NCBI RefSeq assembly: GCF_900103915.1
Contig: NZ_FNIG01000002.1
Coordinates: 80,608 to 144,607, forward strand
Source: Tenuibacillus multivorans
GTDB lineage: Bacteria > Bacillota > Bacilli > Bacillales > Alkalibacillaceae
DNA: 64,000 nucleotides
Direction of reading: 5' to 3'
Shown: positions 17,390 to 26,174 of the stretch, one piece after another
How the letters are laid out: each line of letters begins with the position of its first letter
Numbering within the stretch: the first letter of the stretch is position 1
Translations under genes and position numbers: made by a program
The notes under the pieces: model-generated
Told to the model about the DNA's origin: nothing
Database searches by the model: none
Seen by the model: the letters and a program-made list of their open reading frames with translations, nothing else

Positions 17390-18850
17390 TTACACCTCCT
17401 CTTCAAATAAATAATCTTTAAATGATTTGTCCTGTTGATCATCGGATGAATCAGATGGGTCATGGTCTTGTTCTTGCTGATTTTCTTCTTGTTGTGATTG
17501 ATCATCATCCATAAATTGCTGCGTGTAATCTGTATTGGCCTGTTCAACCTGTCGCTCAATCACGACCTGGTTTGGAGAAAACATGTGTCTTAATTGGTGA
17601 AGGTTTTGTTCTAACATTTCCTTAGCACCTTGGGCCATAACAGAAATCTTAACCGTCATTTGACCATCAATTTGCGTAAATCTAATCATCATTTCACCTA
17701 GATTTGATGGCTTTAATTGAATCGAGAGTTGATTTTTCCCACCAACCTTACCAAACCTTGTCGTTTGAATTAGCTCTTGTAGTTGATCAATCATTTGTTG
17801 CTGATTAGAGCTTTGAATGACATGTTGACTTGGTCGTGTGTGATGAATCATGAGCTGTTCCTGTCGCGTCATATGAGAATTTAATTGCATCGTCTCTAGC
17901 GGTAACACTTTTTGAGATGGTTGGCTTTGATCAGAGACTTGTCTGACAAAAAAATTCAAATTTGATTGGTCCATCGTTTTTTTGGAGCCTTGCAACAATT
18001 GTTGAATCGAGTCGACAAGTTTTGTTGCCACTACTTCTGCTTGTTTGCTCATCTGACTCGTGCTCATTTGAATCGACTGTTGGTTATTCGATGACTGTGT
18101 CATCTGCTGATTGTTTTTATGAGTTTGTAATCTCGTCAACAGTTCTTGCCATTTTTGTGTCCATTCTTTTGGGATCATCGAATCTTTTAGGTTATTAGCT
18201 AAATTTTGTTGGTTTTGTGTCTGTTCATTCAATTGACCTAAAGCACTTAAGATTTTAGCTAGTAATGCTTCACCTTGTTGAATATTCTTCGCATTCGGTT
18301 GTATTAGTGATTCTTGATTTTGTGAATACGATTGATCAATGTGTTGCAAAATGAATGCTCCGATGAATTGTAGTAACTGTTCTTGATTATGAAATAAATC
18401 ATGATTCTTTAATAAATCATCGTTCTTTAATAAATCATGGTTCTTTAATGAATCATCGTTCTTTATTGAATCTTGTTGATGTAATAAATCATGATTGTCC
18501 AAAACATTCTGCACAATTTCATCTAATGCTTCGGTAAATTGTTCTCCGGTTAGATTAGATAACTGACTTAATTGCTGGATCAATTGGTTGGAAAACTCAT
18601 CAGGCAATTGTTCAACTTCACCATTTTCCAGATCCGATAATAATTTAGCTAAGTCCTTACCCAGTAACTCCTTTAACTGTGCCAAAATGTCCGTACTTTG
18701 CTCTGTCTGCACCAAATGTTTCTCACCATTGATTGATAATTGGCTAAACAACTGTTGAAAAGCGTTTGATTGGTTTGTTGACGCTTGGCTTTTATTTTGA
18801 GTCATCGGCATCCCATTCATCAATAAGGCAGTCAAAACGGTCGCGTTCAC
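17390..18850 (-). CDS. fliK: FliK hook-length control protein
   Basis: FliK acts as the molecular ruler that ends hook growth by signalling to FlhB. The 486-residue protein is Gln/Asn/Ser-rich. It has a conserved C-terminal domain (about 365-440: LSIQLKPSNLGEMMIRF, VKISVMAQGAKEMLEQNLHQLR) and an acidic Gln/Asp-rich tail. A notable feature is a hexapeptide repeat near residues 118-153 (units such as KNHDLL and KNDDLL) encoded by tandem 18-bp units (see repeat entry). FliK length sets hook length in other species, so repeat number could matter here. It is upstream of flgD. Confidence 0.9.
   Translation of the reverse strand: MNATVLTALLMNGMPMTQNKSQASTNQSNAFQQLFSQLSINGEKHLVQTEQSTDILAQLKELLGKDLAKLLSDLENGEVEQLPDEFSNQLIQQLSQLSNLTGEQFTEALDEIVQNVLDNHDLLHQQDSIKNDDSLKNHDLLKNDDLLKNHDLFHNQEQLLQFIGAFILQHIDQSYSQNQESLIQPNAKNIQQGEALLAKILSALGQLNEQTQNQQNLANNLKDSMIPKEWTQKWQELLTRLQTHKNNQQMTQSSNNQQSIQMSTSQMSKQAEVVATKLVDSIQQLLQGSKKTMDQSNLNFFVRQVSDQSQPSQKVLPLETMQLNSHMTRQEQLMIHHTRPSQHVIQSSNQQQMIDQLQELIQTTRFGKVGGKNQLSIQLKPSNLGEMMIRFTQIDGQMTVKISVMAQGAKEMLEQNLHQLRHMFSPNQVVIERQVEQANTDYTQQFMDDDQSQQEENQQEQDHDPSDSSDDQQDKSFKDYLFEEEV
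18393..18500 (-). repeat. 18-bp tandem repeat within fliK
   Basis: Six 18-bp units run without a break from 18393 to 18500. On the plus strand the first four are nearly identical (AATAAATCATSRTTCTTT, the fourth with one extra change), the fifth is diverged and the sixth is again close. They encode six-residue units with the pattern K-N-[HD]-D-[LS]-L. The reading frame is kept, so unit gain or loss would change FliK length by six residues at a time. Confidence 0.88.
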
Positions 18851-18888
18851 TTATCTCACCTCCTTTCAAGTATTAATAAAAAAATATA

Positions 18889-19467
18889 TTAATTGGAATT
18901 ACTAAATAAATCATTTGAGAATAACGCAGCATCCTCTGCTTCCATTGAGCTAAGGATTTCACCACGAACTTCATTAGGCATTGCCACTAACACTTTTATC
19001 GCTAATGAATGGTCCATTTCTATTAAGATATTAGCCGCTTGTGTTGCTTCCATTTCGGCAAATGAACTAGATAATTTCGAAACAGCTTCTTCTTCCTTAA
19101 TGCGATTATCTTCTTGTTCTGCTAGCAGGTCTTCGAATTCTGAAATTTGTTGTTGTAACTCCTCTATGTTTTGATCCTTTTCAGAAATTTGCGCTTCTAG
19201 ATTTTCAATTTTTGCTTCTTGGTCCTTGACAAGTGCTTCATACTTGGCAATGTTTTGTTCCTCTTCTTCCTCTTCTGGGTCATCGACTACACCTGATAAA
19301 AAAGGAACTTGACTGCCAAATTCTTGTACCTTTTGGAATGGGTTAACGCCTGCAATCGTTGAGATAACTAAAGCTAGCGTAGTCGCAAATAAAATTGGAA
19401 TAATGACGACAAAGAAAAACCATTGAAATTTATTTGTTTGTTTTGTTTCTTGATTAATACTAGCCAT
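18889..19467 (-). CDS. motE: MotE (YlxF) flagellar motor/assembly membrane protein
   Basis: This 192-residue protein has one membrane segment (about residues 17-42), an acidic Glu-rich stretch, a long coiled coil (about 70-130, with NIEELQQQISEFEDLL) and a C-terminal MgtE-N-like domain (SFAEMEATQAANILIEMD, MPNEVRGEILSSM). This architecture is that of YlxF/MotE, a chaperone for MotC in proteobacteria and an uncharacterised fla/che gene in Bacillus. It is 4 bases from fliJ and lies between fliJ and fliK. The family assignment is good; the role in Bacillota is inferred. Confidence 0.82.
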   Translation of the reverse strand: MASINQETKQTNKFQWFFFVVIIPILFATTLALVISTIAGVNPFQKVQEFGSQVPFLSGVVDDPEEEEEEQNIAKYEALVKDQEAKIENLEAQISEKDQNIEELQQQISEFEDLLAEQEDNRIKEEEAVSKLSSSFAEMEATQAANILIEMDHSLAIKVLVAMPNEVRGEILSSMEAEDAALFSNDLFSNSN

Positions 19468-19471
19468 TTAA

Positions 19472-19915
19472 TCACCCATTTGCTCTTATGTATTGCTGGA
19501 CCGATATGTCATCTAAAAATTGATTTTCGGCTTTTTTAGTTATTTGTTTTTGTTTAGAATGTCTTTTTTCAATCAATTTCTCTAGCTTTTTAACTTCTTG
19601 ATGAGCGTTCGTCATTAGTTGTTGTTTATTTTCCATATTTAATCTTGCCTGATGGACTTTAACCTGTATGGCATTCTCTTGATATTTTAATCGTTCTAAA
19701 TGTTGATGATAGCTTGAAAGACTGATTACCTTAATTCGTTGGTTGACCATGTTCCCTAATTTAGTTTCAAGCTCTTCCTTATGCTTTAATAATTCGTAAA
19801 GCTGCTGACCAACTTGTTCGAAATGCTCAATCGAACGGTTATACTGCGATTGCGCCTTGTTAAAATCATTTTCTTTTATGTCATATAATTTTTCTAATGA
19901 ATAAACTGTGTTCAT
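19472..19915 (-). CDS. fliJ: FliJ export chaperone
   Basis: FliJ is the central stalk-like coiled-coil protein of the export ATPase, comparable to the gamma subunit of F1. The 147 residues are almost entirely charged helix with the expected N-terminal LEKLYDIKENDFNKAQSQY motif and no other domain. The ATG overlaps the fliI stop by 4 bases. The coiled-coil character and position after fliI make the call firm despite low sequence conservation in the family. Confidence 0.9.
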   Translation of the reverse strand: MNTVYSLEKLYDIKENDFNKAQSQYNRSIEHFEQVGQQLYELLKHKEELETKLGNMVNQRIKVISLSSYHQHLERLKYQENAIQVKVHQARLNMENKQQLMTNAHQEVKKLEKLIEKRHSKQKQITKKAENQFLDDISVQQYIRANG

Positions 19916-21225
19916 GACTGATCACCAACTAATTCTATTAATTGTTGAATAGACTCCTCAGCACTAATCGATTCATCCATTGATTGATAGAGATATTCCA
20001 TAATTCTGGGGTGATAATAAATAGCCTCATCAATGCTAGCTGAAGAGCCCTTTTTATAAGCCCCGATTTGGATTAACTCCTTATTCTCTTCATAGACGGA
20101 GAGCATATTTCTCAGCCAGTAATTCGCCTGGAGATGCTCTTGAGAAATAATCTTTTGCATCAAGCGGCTGACTGATTTAAGAATATTGATAGCTGGGTAC
20201 TGACCTTTTTCAGCTAGGGATCGGTCTAAGACTAAGTGACCATCTAGCAGACCCCGTACAGCATCAGCAATCGGTTCATCCATGTCATCACCATCAACTA
20301 AAACGGTATAAAAGGCTGTAATGCTACCGTTGTGATCGTTACCTGTTCGCTCTAAAAGCTGTGGTAACATTGCAAAAACACTCGGCGTATAACCTTTTGT
20401 AGTTGGCGGTTCACCACTCGCTAAGCCAATTTCCCTTTGTGCCATCGCAATTCGGGTTAATGAGTCCATCATTAAATTAACGTGATAGCCTTTCTCACGA
20501 AAATACTCGCTAATCGCTGTCGCTGTATAAGCCCCTTTTATCCTCTGTAATGCAGGTTGATCAGACGTTGCAGCAATCACGATTGATTTTTTAAGCCCTT
20601 CTTCACCTAATTCGTGTTCAATAAATTCACGAACCTCGCGGCCGCGCTCACCTAATAGAGCGAACACGTTTATATCCGCATCACTATTTCGAGCTAACAT
20701 GCCGAGTAAGGTACTTTTTCCCACACCGCTACCAGCAAATATTCCTATCCGTTGACCTCTACCAACCGTCATGGAGCTATCAATTGCTTTGACACCTGTT
20801 GATAGTGTTTTATGAATGGGTGGCCGGTCTAATGGATTAGGAGGTTGGCGGTCTGTTTCATAAAAGGTTAATCCATGCGGCAGTTTTTCCCCATTTAACG
20901 GCTCGCCTAATCCATCTAGTACACGGCCAATTAATGAATCTCCTACTTTGACGGTCAATGATCGGTTGGACGATTCAACTAAGCAACCAGGACCAATTTG
21001 ATTCGTCTTTTCATAAGGCATTAATAACACGTGTTCACTTTGGAATCCGACGACTTCCGCTTTGATTTGACGGGAATGTTTCGTGTCATGGATGAAACAA
21101 ACATCACCAATATTAACCTCAGGGCCTTTCGATTCAACTAAGAGGCCAACGCTACGATAGACCTTTCCGTAACGTTTTTGAAGATCTAAATTTTTAATCT
21201 GATTAATGATCTTCTTCGCTTCCAA
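19912..21225 (-). CDS. fliI: FliI flagellum-specific ATPase
   Basis: FliI hydrolyses ATP at the export gate and is homologous to the F1 beta subunit. The 437-residue protein has the Walker A motif GSGVGKST at 165-172, the GERGREVREF motif, Walker B in NLMMDSLTRIAMAQREI and the GEPPTTKGYTPSVF segment. All catalytic motifs are present. It starts inside the 3' end of fliH and overlaps fliJ, so fliH, fliI and fliJ are tightly coupled. Confidence 0.97.
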   Translation of the reverse strand: MEAKKIINQIKNLDLQKRYGKVYRSVGLLVESKGPEVNIGDVCFIHDTKHSRQIKAEVVGFQSEHVLLMPYEKTNQIGPGCLVESSNRSLTVKVGDSLIGRVLDGLGEPLNGEKLPHGLTFYETDRQPPNPLDRPPIHKTLSTGVKAIDSSMTVGRGQRIGIFAGSGVGKSTLLGMLARNSDADINVFALLGERGREVREFIEHELGEEGLKKSIVIAATSDQPALQRIKGAYTATAISEYFREKGYHVNLMMDSLTRIAMAQREIGLASGEPPTTKGYTPSVFAMLPQLLERTGNDHNGSITAFYTVLVDGDDMDEPIADAVRGLLDGHLVLDRSLAEKGQYPAINILKSVSRLMQKIISQEHLQANYWLRNMLSVYEENKELIQIGAYKKGSSASIDEAIYYHPRIMEYLYQSMDESISAEESIQQLIELVGDQS

Positions 21226-22006
21226 ATGGTTTCTCTCCCTTAATTAAATCGGTAAGATGTTGCTTTAATTGTTCGAGCTGTGAATCAAGACTCGAATCAA
21301 TCATGCCAAAAGGTGATTCAATTCGGCATCCAAATTTCGTAATTTCTTTGTTCGGATAAATCGTCAATATACTTTTATCAGGAAAAAGCTGTTCAAGCTC
21401 TTGGCGATACTGATGAACTTGAGAATAATCTTCAGGGTTTATATTTAAAACCACCTCGGGTTGATCAACTACTTCTTCTAAACTGTGTTTGACAATGTTT
21501 AAAAATTTCGTTGAGTCATCAGTTAGCTGCTGCTGTATTATTTTTTCAGCGGAAGCTAAAGCAATTTGAAGAATATCGAATTCGGCATCCTTTAACTTTT
21601 GCTGATACTGATCTTTGATCGCTCCTGTTAACTGTTGCATTTCATTTAATACAACGTCGTATTGTTGTTCAGCCTCTTCTTTACCTTGTTGAAAGCCTTC
21701 CTGATAACCTTGAGCTTTTGATTGTTCTAAAGTCTCTTTAGATTGTTGCTCTAAAGCTTCGTATTCTTTTTCTATTTTGTTATTTGCCTCTTGGATAAGT
21801 CGCTCGGCTTCTGCCTTCGCTTGTTCTAATTCGTCTTTGGCTTGATTAAACAGCTCTTCAGATTCCCGTTGTAACGTTTCTACCTTATCCTCTTGCGTGT
21901 GTTCTGGCTGTGTTGGTTGGACAGATTTGACAGGTTTAACTTGAATAACCTTTCCAGAGTTCACTTGATTCTCGGTCAGACGATAGACATTAGACAATGA
22001 TGTCAT
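21203..22006 (-). CDS. fliH: FliH, regulator of the FliI ATPase
   Basis: FliH links FliI to the C-ring and inhibits its ATPase, as a peripheral-stalk homologue. The protein has a long Glu/Gln-rich coiled coil (about 50-130) and the C-terminal FliH/V-ATPase E-type domain (AEFDILQIALASAEKII to GCRIESPFGMIDSSLDSQL). The start is uncertain. I use the ATG giving MTSLSNVYRL, preceded by GGAGG at short spacing; an ATG 24 bases upstream would add eight residues. It overlaps both fliG and fliI. Confidence 0.9.
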   Translation of the reverse strand: MTSLSNVYRLTENQVNSGKVIQVKPVKSVQPTQPEHTQEDKVETLQRESEELFNQAKDELEQAKAEAERLIQEANNKIEKEYEALEQQSKETLEQSKAQGYQEGFQQGKEEAEQQYDVVLNEMQQLTGAIKDQYQQKLKDAEFDILQIALASAEKIIQQQLTDDSTKFLNIVKHSLEEVVDQPEVVLNINPEDYSQVHQYRQELEQLFPDKSILTIYPNKEITKFGCRIESPFGMIDSSLDSQLEQLKQHLTDLIKGEKPFGSEEDH

Positions 22007-23003
22007 CACCTCCACCACGAGCGATGACAATCTCGCCCATCTCCTCTAGCTTACGAATCGTTGCAACAATACGCGTCTGTGACTCTTCAACATCTTTAAG
22101 TCTGACAGGTCCCATAAATTCAATCTCATCCTTAATCGTTTCACCCATACGAGTGGACATGTTTTGATAAAGCACATCTTGAACCTCTTCACTCGCAACT
22201 TTTAAGGCTAAAATTAAGTCCTCGTTCTCAACGTCACGAATAACACGTTGAATGGCACGATTATCAAGGGTGACAATATCCTCAAATACAAACATCCGTT
22301 TCTTAATCTCTTCAGCTAATTCTGGATCCTTCGTTTCTAAATCATCTAAAATCGTTCGCTCAGTTGATCGATCAACACCGTTTAAGATCTGAACGATTGA
22401 TTCAACACCACCGGTTTCGGTGTAATCATGTGTAACAGTAGTTGACAGTTTCTTTTCAAGTAATTCCTCGACTTCACTGACAACATCAGGTGAGGCCGAG
22501 TCCATAACAGCGATTCGTCTTGCGATATCCGATTGTGTTTCCTCGGGCAGTTCAGAAAGAATTTGTGCTGCTTGCTCTGAATCCAAATAGGATAAAATTA
22601 AAGCAATCGTTTGCGGATGTTCATTTTGGATAAAATTATAAATTTGTGTTGGATCTGATTGTCTAGCAAAGTCAAATGGTCTAACTTGTAATGATGATGT
22701 AAGACGACCAATGATCTGGTTAGCTTGACTTTCGCCTAGAGCTTTTTCTAAAACAGTTTTGGCGTAGTTAATACCACCTTGTGAGATATAATCCTGTGCT
22801 AACGCAATTTGATGAAATTGATCCAATATCTCTTCTTTTTGACCACCGTCGACTTTTTTTACTGATGAAATTTCTAATGTTAATTGTTCAATTTCCTCTT
22901 CAGTTAAATGCTTATAAACTTGCGCAGAGACATCCGGACCAAGAGAAATTAATAGAACCGCTGCTTTCTGTTTTCCTGTAAGCTCTTTTCTTTTAGTCGC
23001 CAT
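21990..23003 (-). CDS. fliG: FliG motor switch protein
   Basis: FliG is the C-ring subunit that contacts the stator and generates torque. The 337-residue protein has the N-terminal ring-binding domain (KQKAAVLLISLGPDVSAQVYKHL), the middle-domain EHPQTIALILSYL motif and the C-terminal torque helix region (MFVFEDIVTLDNRAIQRVIR, VRLKDVEESQ). The charged residues expected on the torque helix are visible. It follows fliF by 12 bases and overlaps fliH. Confidence 0.97.
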   Translation of the reverse strand: MATKRKELTGKQKAAVLLISLGPDVSAQVYKHLTEEEIEQLTLEISSVKKVDGGQKEEILDQFHQIALAQDYISQGGINYAKTVLEKALGESQANQIIGRLTSSLQVRPFDFARQSDPTQIYNFIQNEHPQTIALILSYLDSEQAAQILSELPEETQSDIARRIAVMDSASPDVVSEVEELLEKKLSTTVTHDYTETGGVESIVQILNGVDRSTERTILDDLETKDPELAEEIKKRMFVFEDIVTLDNRAIQRVIRDVENEDLILALKVASEEVQDVLYQNMSTRMGETIKDEIEFMGPVRLKDVEESQTRIVATIRKLEEMGEIVIARGGGDDIIV

Positions 23004-23015
23004 TAAGAATGCCTC

Positions 23016-24608
23016 CTAATCTTCCGAAATCCAAGTGCGTAATAATTTCGCAAATTCTTCCGGTTTTTCTTTTGCCATTTTCTCTAATTGTTTTTTCCTT
23101 GCATCTGATTCTGTTAGATTTTCTTCAATTGGCGGTACTTCTTCTGAAACATCCTGACTTGTTTCTTCAAATTCAACCCATTCTTCTTCATCATTTCTTC
23201 GACGCATCATTAAATATATTAATAGAATAATAGATAATATTAAGATTCCACCAACAACATAAACCCACGTCGGAATAGTCGCTTCCGTTTGTTGAGCACT
23301 TGGTCCATCAGAGAATGGCTGAAACGCAATTGAAACCTTTTGCGCCGGGTCAAAATCTTGTTCATTGGAAACATCAGATGAAATAGATGTTTCGATCATA
23401 GATGATAGAATTTGTTCAACATCACCCTGTACAGATTGCTGTTCTGCAGCTGATAAGGTAACGACTTCACCATTTTCTTCAATCGTGTTATCAACCGCCA
23501 CTTGAATTCCGAGGTCACGAATTTCGTAGGGACTTTCCACGATTTCTCGACGGACTCGATTAAATTCGTTATTAATCGTTTCACGAACTTGTTCGTAATC
23601 TGAAAGTTGATCTGTGTCACCTTCAGCTAAATATTCAGGTATATCTGTAACATCAGCTGGAATATTCGAACCATCAATTCCAGCATACGTTTCGGTTACT
23701 CGTTCAACACTCACCGGCAGGCCTTCCATGTTTTCTAAATCAACGGGTTCGACTAATTCTTCTACTCGGTTTTCACTTGTAAAGTCAATGTCCGTTGTAA
23801 CCGATACAACGACCTTACCTTGTCCCATCATCGTTCCTAATAGCCGCTGAACCTGACGCTGTAAGTCACGTTCAATATCCTCTTTAATTTTTTGTTGCTC
23901 TGCATATGTATTACCAGTTCCAATCGAATTGGAATCATCTAAGTCGAAGTACTCAAAGTTTTGGTTCATGATCACAATATTTTCCGTCGGTAAATTAGGT
24001 ACAGCTTTAGAAACTAAATGATATAGACCGCGGACTTGATTTTGCGTAATATCATAGCCATACTGTGTGTTTAAAACAATCGAGGCTGATGATGCCTCTG
24101 GCTGATCCCCGACAAAAACCGTTTCTGTTGGACGGTTGATTAAAACCTTGGCACTTTGTATACCATCAATCGTACTGATCAAACTACCAAGTTCACTTTG
24201 CATGGCATCTAACTCGATGATTTGTCTCTCTTCATCTGTCATGCCCCAAGACACATTTTCACTAAAAAAGGAATAATCGATATTCCCACTATTAGGGATT
24301 CCTTGGGCAGCCAATTCCACGATCAATTGGTCGGACTTTGACTCAGGTACCATTATCGTTGTACCACCGTCTGCAATCTCATATTGAACACCGCGATCGT
24401 CCAGTTCACTCGTTAACTGACCAGCTTCTTGATGAGTCAAATTACTATATAACGGGACCATATTACTGGCCGTTAGCATAACCGTTAATAATACAAGTAA
24501 TAAAATGGCACCGATAAAACCACCAATGATTCCAAATTTTTGTGACTTTGAGCGGCCGCCCCAAAATTCTACGATTTTATTTCGATAAGATTGTACTGTT
24601 TCATTCAT
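23016..24608 (-). CDS. fliF: FliF MS-ring protein
   Basis: FliF forms the membrane-supramembrane ring on which the basal body is built. The 530 residues contain two membrane segments (about 25-47 and 445-465) flanking a large extracytoplasmic region with the ring-building motifs. MVPLYSNLTHQEAGQL and the PENLP-like VPNLPTENIVIMN are visible. The cytoplasmic C-terminus (MAKEKPEEFAKLLRTWI) is the FliG-binding peptide. The length is normal. It lies between fliE and fliG. Confidence 0.97.
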   Translation of the reverse strand: MNETVQSYRNKIVEFWGGRSKSQKFGIIGGFIGAILLLVLLTVMLTASNMVPLYSNLTHQEAGQLTSELDDRGVQYEIADGGTTIMVPESKSDQLIVELAAQGIPNSGNIDYSFFSENVSWGMTDEERQIIELDAMQSELGSLISTIDGIQSAKVLINRPTETVFVGDQPEASSASIVLNTQYGYDITQNQVRGLYHLVSKAVPNLPTENIVIMNQNFEYFDLDDSNSIGTGNTYAEQQKIKEDIERDLQRQVQRLLGTMMGQGKVVVSVTTDIDFTSENRVEELVEPVDLENMEGLPVSVERVTETYAGIDGSNIPADVTDIPEYLAEGDTDQLSDYEQVRETINNEFNRVRREIVESPYEIRDLGIQVAVDNTIEENGEVVTLSAAEQQSVQGDVEQILSSMIETSISSDVSNEQDFDPAQKVSIAFQPFSDGPSAQQTEATIPTWVYVVGGILILSIILLIYLMMRRRNDEEEWVEFEETSQDVSEEVPPIEENLTESDARKKQLEKMAKEKPEEFAKLLRTWISED

Positions 24609-24658
24609 CGTAGTCCTCCGATTCTAACTTCACTCATATTGTTTCATTTTAATGTTTG

Positions 24659-24967
24659 TTATAGTTGCATGCGCATGACTTGTTTGTAAGCTTCAATTGC
24701 TTTACTCTGAATCTGATTTGCTGTTTGTAATTGGATACTTGCTTTTTGGGCTGTAATCATCACATCATGAAGGTTATCAACCTCGCCATTAATTAAGGCG
24801 TTTGTTTTTTGATCTGACGCATTTTTAGCCTCATTCACTTGATTAATTGCATCTTTTAAAAATGTTGAAAATTGTTGCTGTCTATCACTGGGTGATAATT
24901 GATTCGTCATATTTTGATCAACAGCTTTTATATCTGTCTTTAGAAATAATGGATTAATCGGTTCCAT
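24659..24967 (-). CDS. fliE: FliE basal-body protein
   Basis: FliE joins the MS ring to the rod and is the first exported rod-type substrate. The 102-residue protein has the typical FSTFLKDAINQVNEA helix and the C-terminal VMITAQKASIQLQTANQIQSKAIEAYKQVMRMQL-type pattern, of which AYKQVMRMQ is the family ending. It starts 12 bases after flgC and ends 50 bases before the fliF start. Confidence 0.95.
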   Translation of the reverse strand: MEPINPLFLKTDIKAVDQNMTNQLSPSDRQQQFSTFLKDAINQVNEAKNASDQKTNALINGEVDNLHDVMITAQKASIQLQTANQIQSKAIEAYKQVMRMQL

Positions 24968-24979
24968 TATTTAACCCTC

Positions 24980-25435
24980 CTATCGTCCAATTTCCAAAGC
25001 CTTCATTAACATGCTTTTTGATGCATTTAATGCCGTTACATTGGCTTCATAAGTACGTGTGGTACTCATTAGATTAACCATTTCTTTAAGTGGGTCCACA
25101 TTTGGCATAGCGACATAGCCATTTTCGTCCGCATCTGGGTGATTGGGATTAAAAACTTGTTTAAAAGGTGCTGGGTCCGCCTCTACAGATTGGACTCTAA
25201 CACCTGTACCTGGTGAATCGGTTCGGTTCATCGCTTTCTGTAAAAAGGAATTAAAATTTGCCTCTCTTGGTTCTTGTGTGACGACTTTCCTACGATATGG
25301 TTCCCATTCACCATCTTCATTTAATGTCGCACGTGTTGTATCTGCATTCGCTAAATTTGAAGAAATAACATCCATTTTAAATCGGTTAGCTGTTAATGCA
25401 CTTCCACTTGTATTCATACCGTCAAAAATACTCAC
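24980..25435 (-). CDS. flgC: FlgC proximal rod protein
   Basis: FlgC is a rod subunit. The 151-residue protein starts with the rod-family pattern FDGMNTSGSALTANRFKMDV followed by SSNLANADT, and ends with the conserved helix containing LMSTTRTYEANVTALNASK. It includes NGYVAMPNVDPLKEM, characteristic of FlgC. It follows flgB by 2 bases. Confidence 0.96.
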   Translation of the reverse strand: MSIFDGMNTSGSALTANRFKMDVISSNLANADTTRATLNEDGEWEPYRRKVVTQEPREANFNSFLQKAMNRTDSPGTGVRVQSVEADPAPFKQVFNPNHPDADENGYVAMPNVDPLKEMVNLMSTTRTYEANVTALNASKSMLMKALEIGR

Positions 25436-25437
25436 GA

Positions 25438-25827
25438 CTAATTACCCCCTCTTAAAATCGTTTTTATAGAATTGAACTTACCATTTACACGATCAATTAA
25501 TGCTTGGTAATAGATTTGATTTTCAGCAAGCTCGGTCATCTCTTTATCGATATCGACACTGTTTCCATTATGGTTATATGTAACATTCTCTCTAGACGTA
25601 ATCTCTATTCCTTGATTAGAGGTTGAAAAAGGTATGTGTTTGCTATGTGTCCGTTTAGCTTCAATCCTTGATTGAGCTTGACCTAGCTGCTCTTTAAACG
25701 TAACATCTTTAGCCTTATAGTTAGGTGTATCAATATTAGCTAGATTATGAGCAATGGTTTTGTTTTTAAGCGATGCGTATTTTAAACCCTGTTCAAGATT
25801 GTTCATGGTGGAGCCAAATAATTTCAT
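25438..25827 (-). CDS. flgB: FlgB proximal rod protein, first gene of fla/che operon
   Basis: FlgB is a rod subunit exported early in flagellar assembly. The 129-residue protein shows the family N-terminus (LEQGLKYASLKNKTIAHNLANIDTPNYKAKDV in segments KTIAHNLANIDTPNYK) and the C-terminal YYQALIDRVNGKFNSIK helix. The ATG follows GAGGTGAGG at 5 bases. It is the first gene after the codY terminator, as in B. subtilis, so the fla/che promoter should lie in the 25828-26055 region. Confidence 0.96.
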   Translation of the reverse strand: MKLFGSTMNNLEQGLKYASLKNKTIAHNLANIDTPNYKAKDVTFKEQLGQAQSRIEAKRTHSKHIPFSTSNQGIEITSRENVTYNHNGNSVDIDKEMTELAENQIYYQALIDRVNGKFNSIKTILRGGN

Positions 25828-26055
25828 GATTACCTCACCTCAATTCTTTGTTATATATAAAATATCTAAAAATTCTGTAATATTCAACATATTTTACAAA
25901 GATATTACAAGTTTATGTGTATATTATTACATAATTTATCCTTTAATGATAGACTTCGAGCGAATTTTTCGTGAATTTTGTCGAAATATTTAAATTCCTA
26001 GTATTAAATACCAATTGAATATTTGTATATATCAAAGAATGAGACCTAATTTAAT
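25828..26055. other. Intergenic region upstream of flgB (no gene)
   Basis: With the codY terminator, this is the longest gene-free stretch in the window (25828-26174). It should contain the fla/che promoter, but I could not find a convincing sigma-A or sigma-D promoter by eye; the sequence is very AT-rich and offers many weak -10-like boxes. It holds an 8-bp inverted repeat, TGTAATAT at 25876-25883 and ATATTACA at 25902-25909, separated by 18 bases. No small gene, tRNA or riboswitch was recognised. Confidence 0.5.
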
Positions 26056-26085
26056 AAAAAAAAAGACTAGTTAATAAAACTAGCC
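26056..26085 (-). terminator. Terminator after codY
   Basis: In minus-strand RNA, arms GGCTAGTT and AACTAGTC enclose a 5-base loop (26065-26085) and are followed by nine uridines. This is a strong intrinsic terminator separating xerC-hslVU-codY from the fla/che operon. It lies about 90 bases after the codY stop. Confidence 0.9.
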
Positions 26086-26174
26086 TTTTGTCTCCTATTT
26101 ACAATCACACCTATTGTATTTCAGTGTTTACTACTCGGTAAATTGTATATAAATTTAATTGTATGAAGGTTGTC

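Noticed and set aside
25963-25979. CodY box upstream of flgB
   Set aside because: The best match to the CodY consensus has four mismatches, which is not distinguishable from chance in this AT-rich gap.
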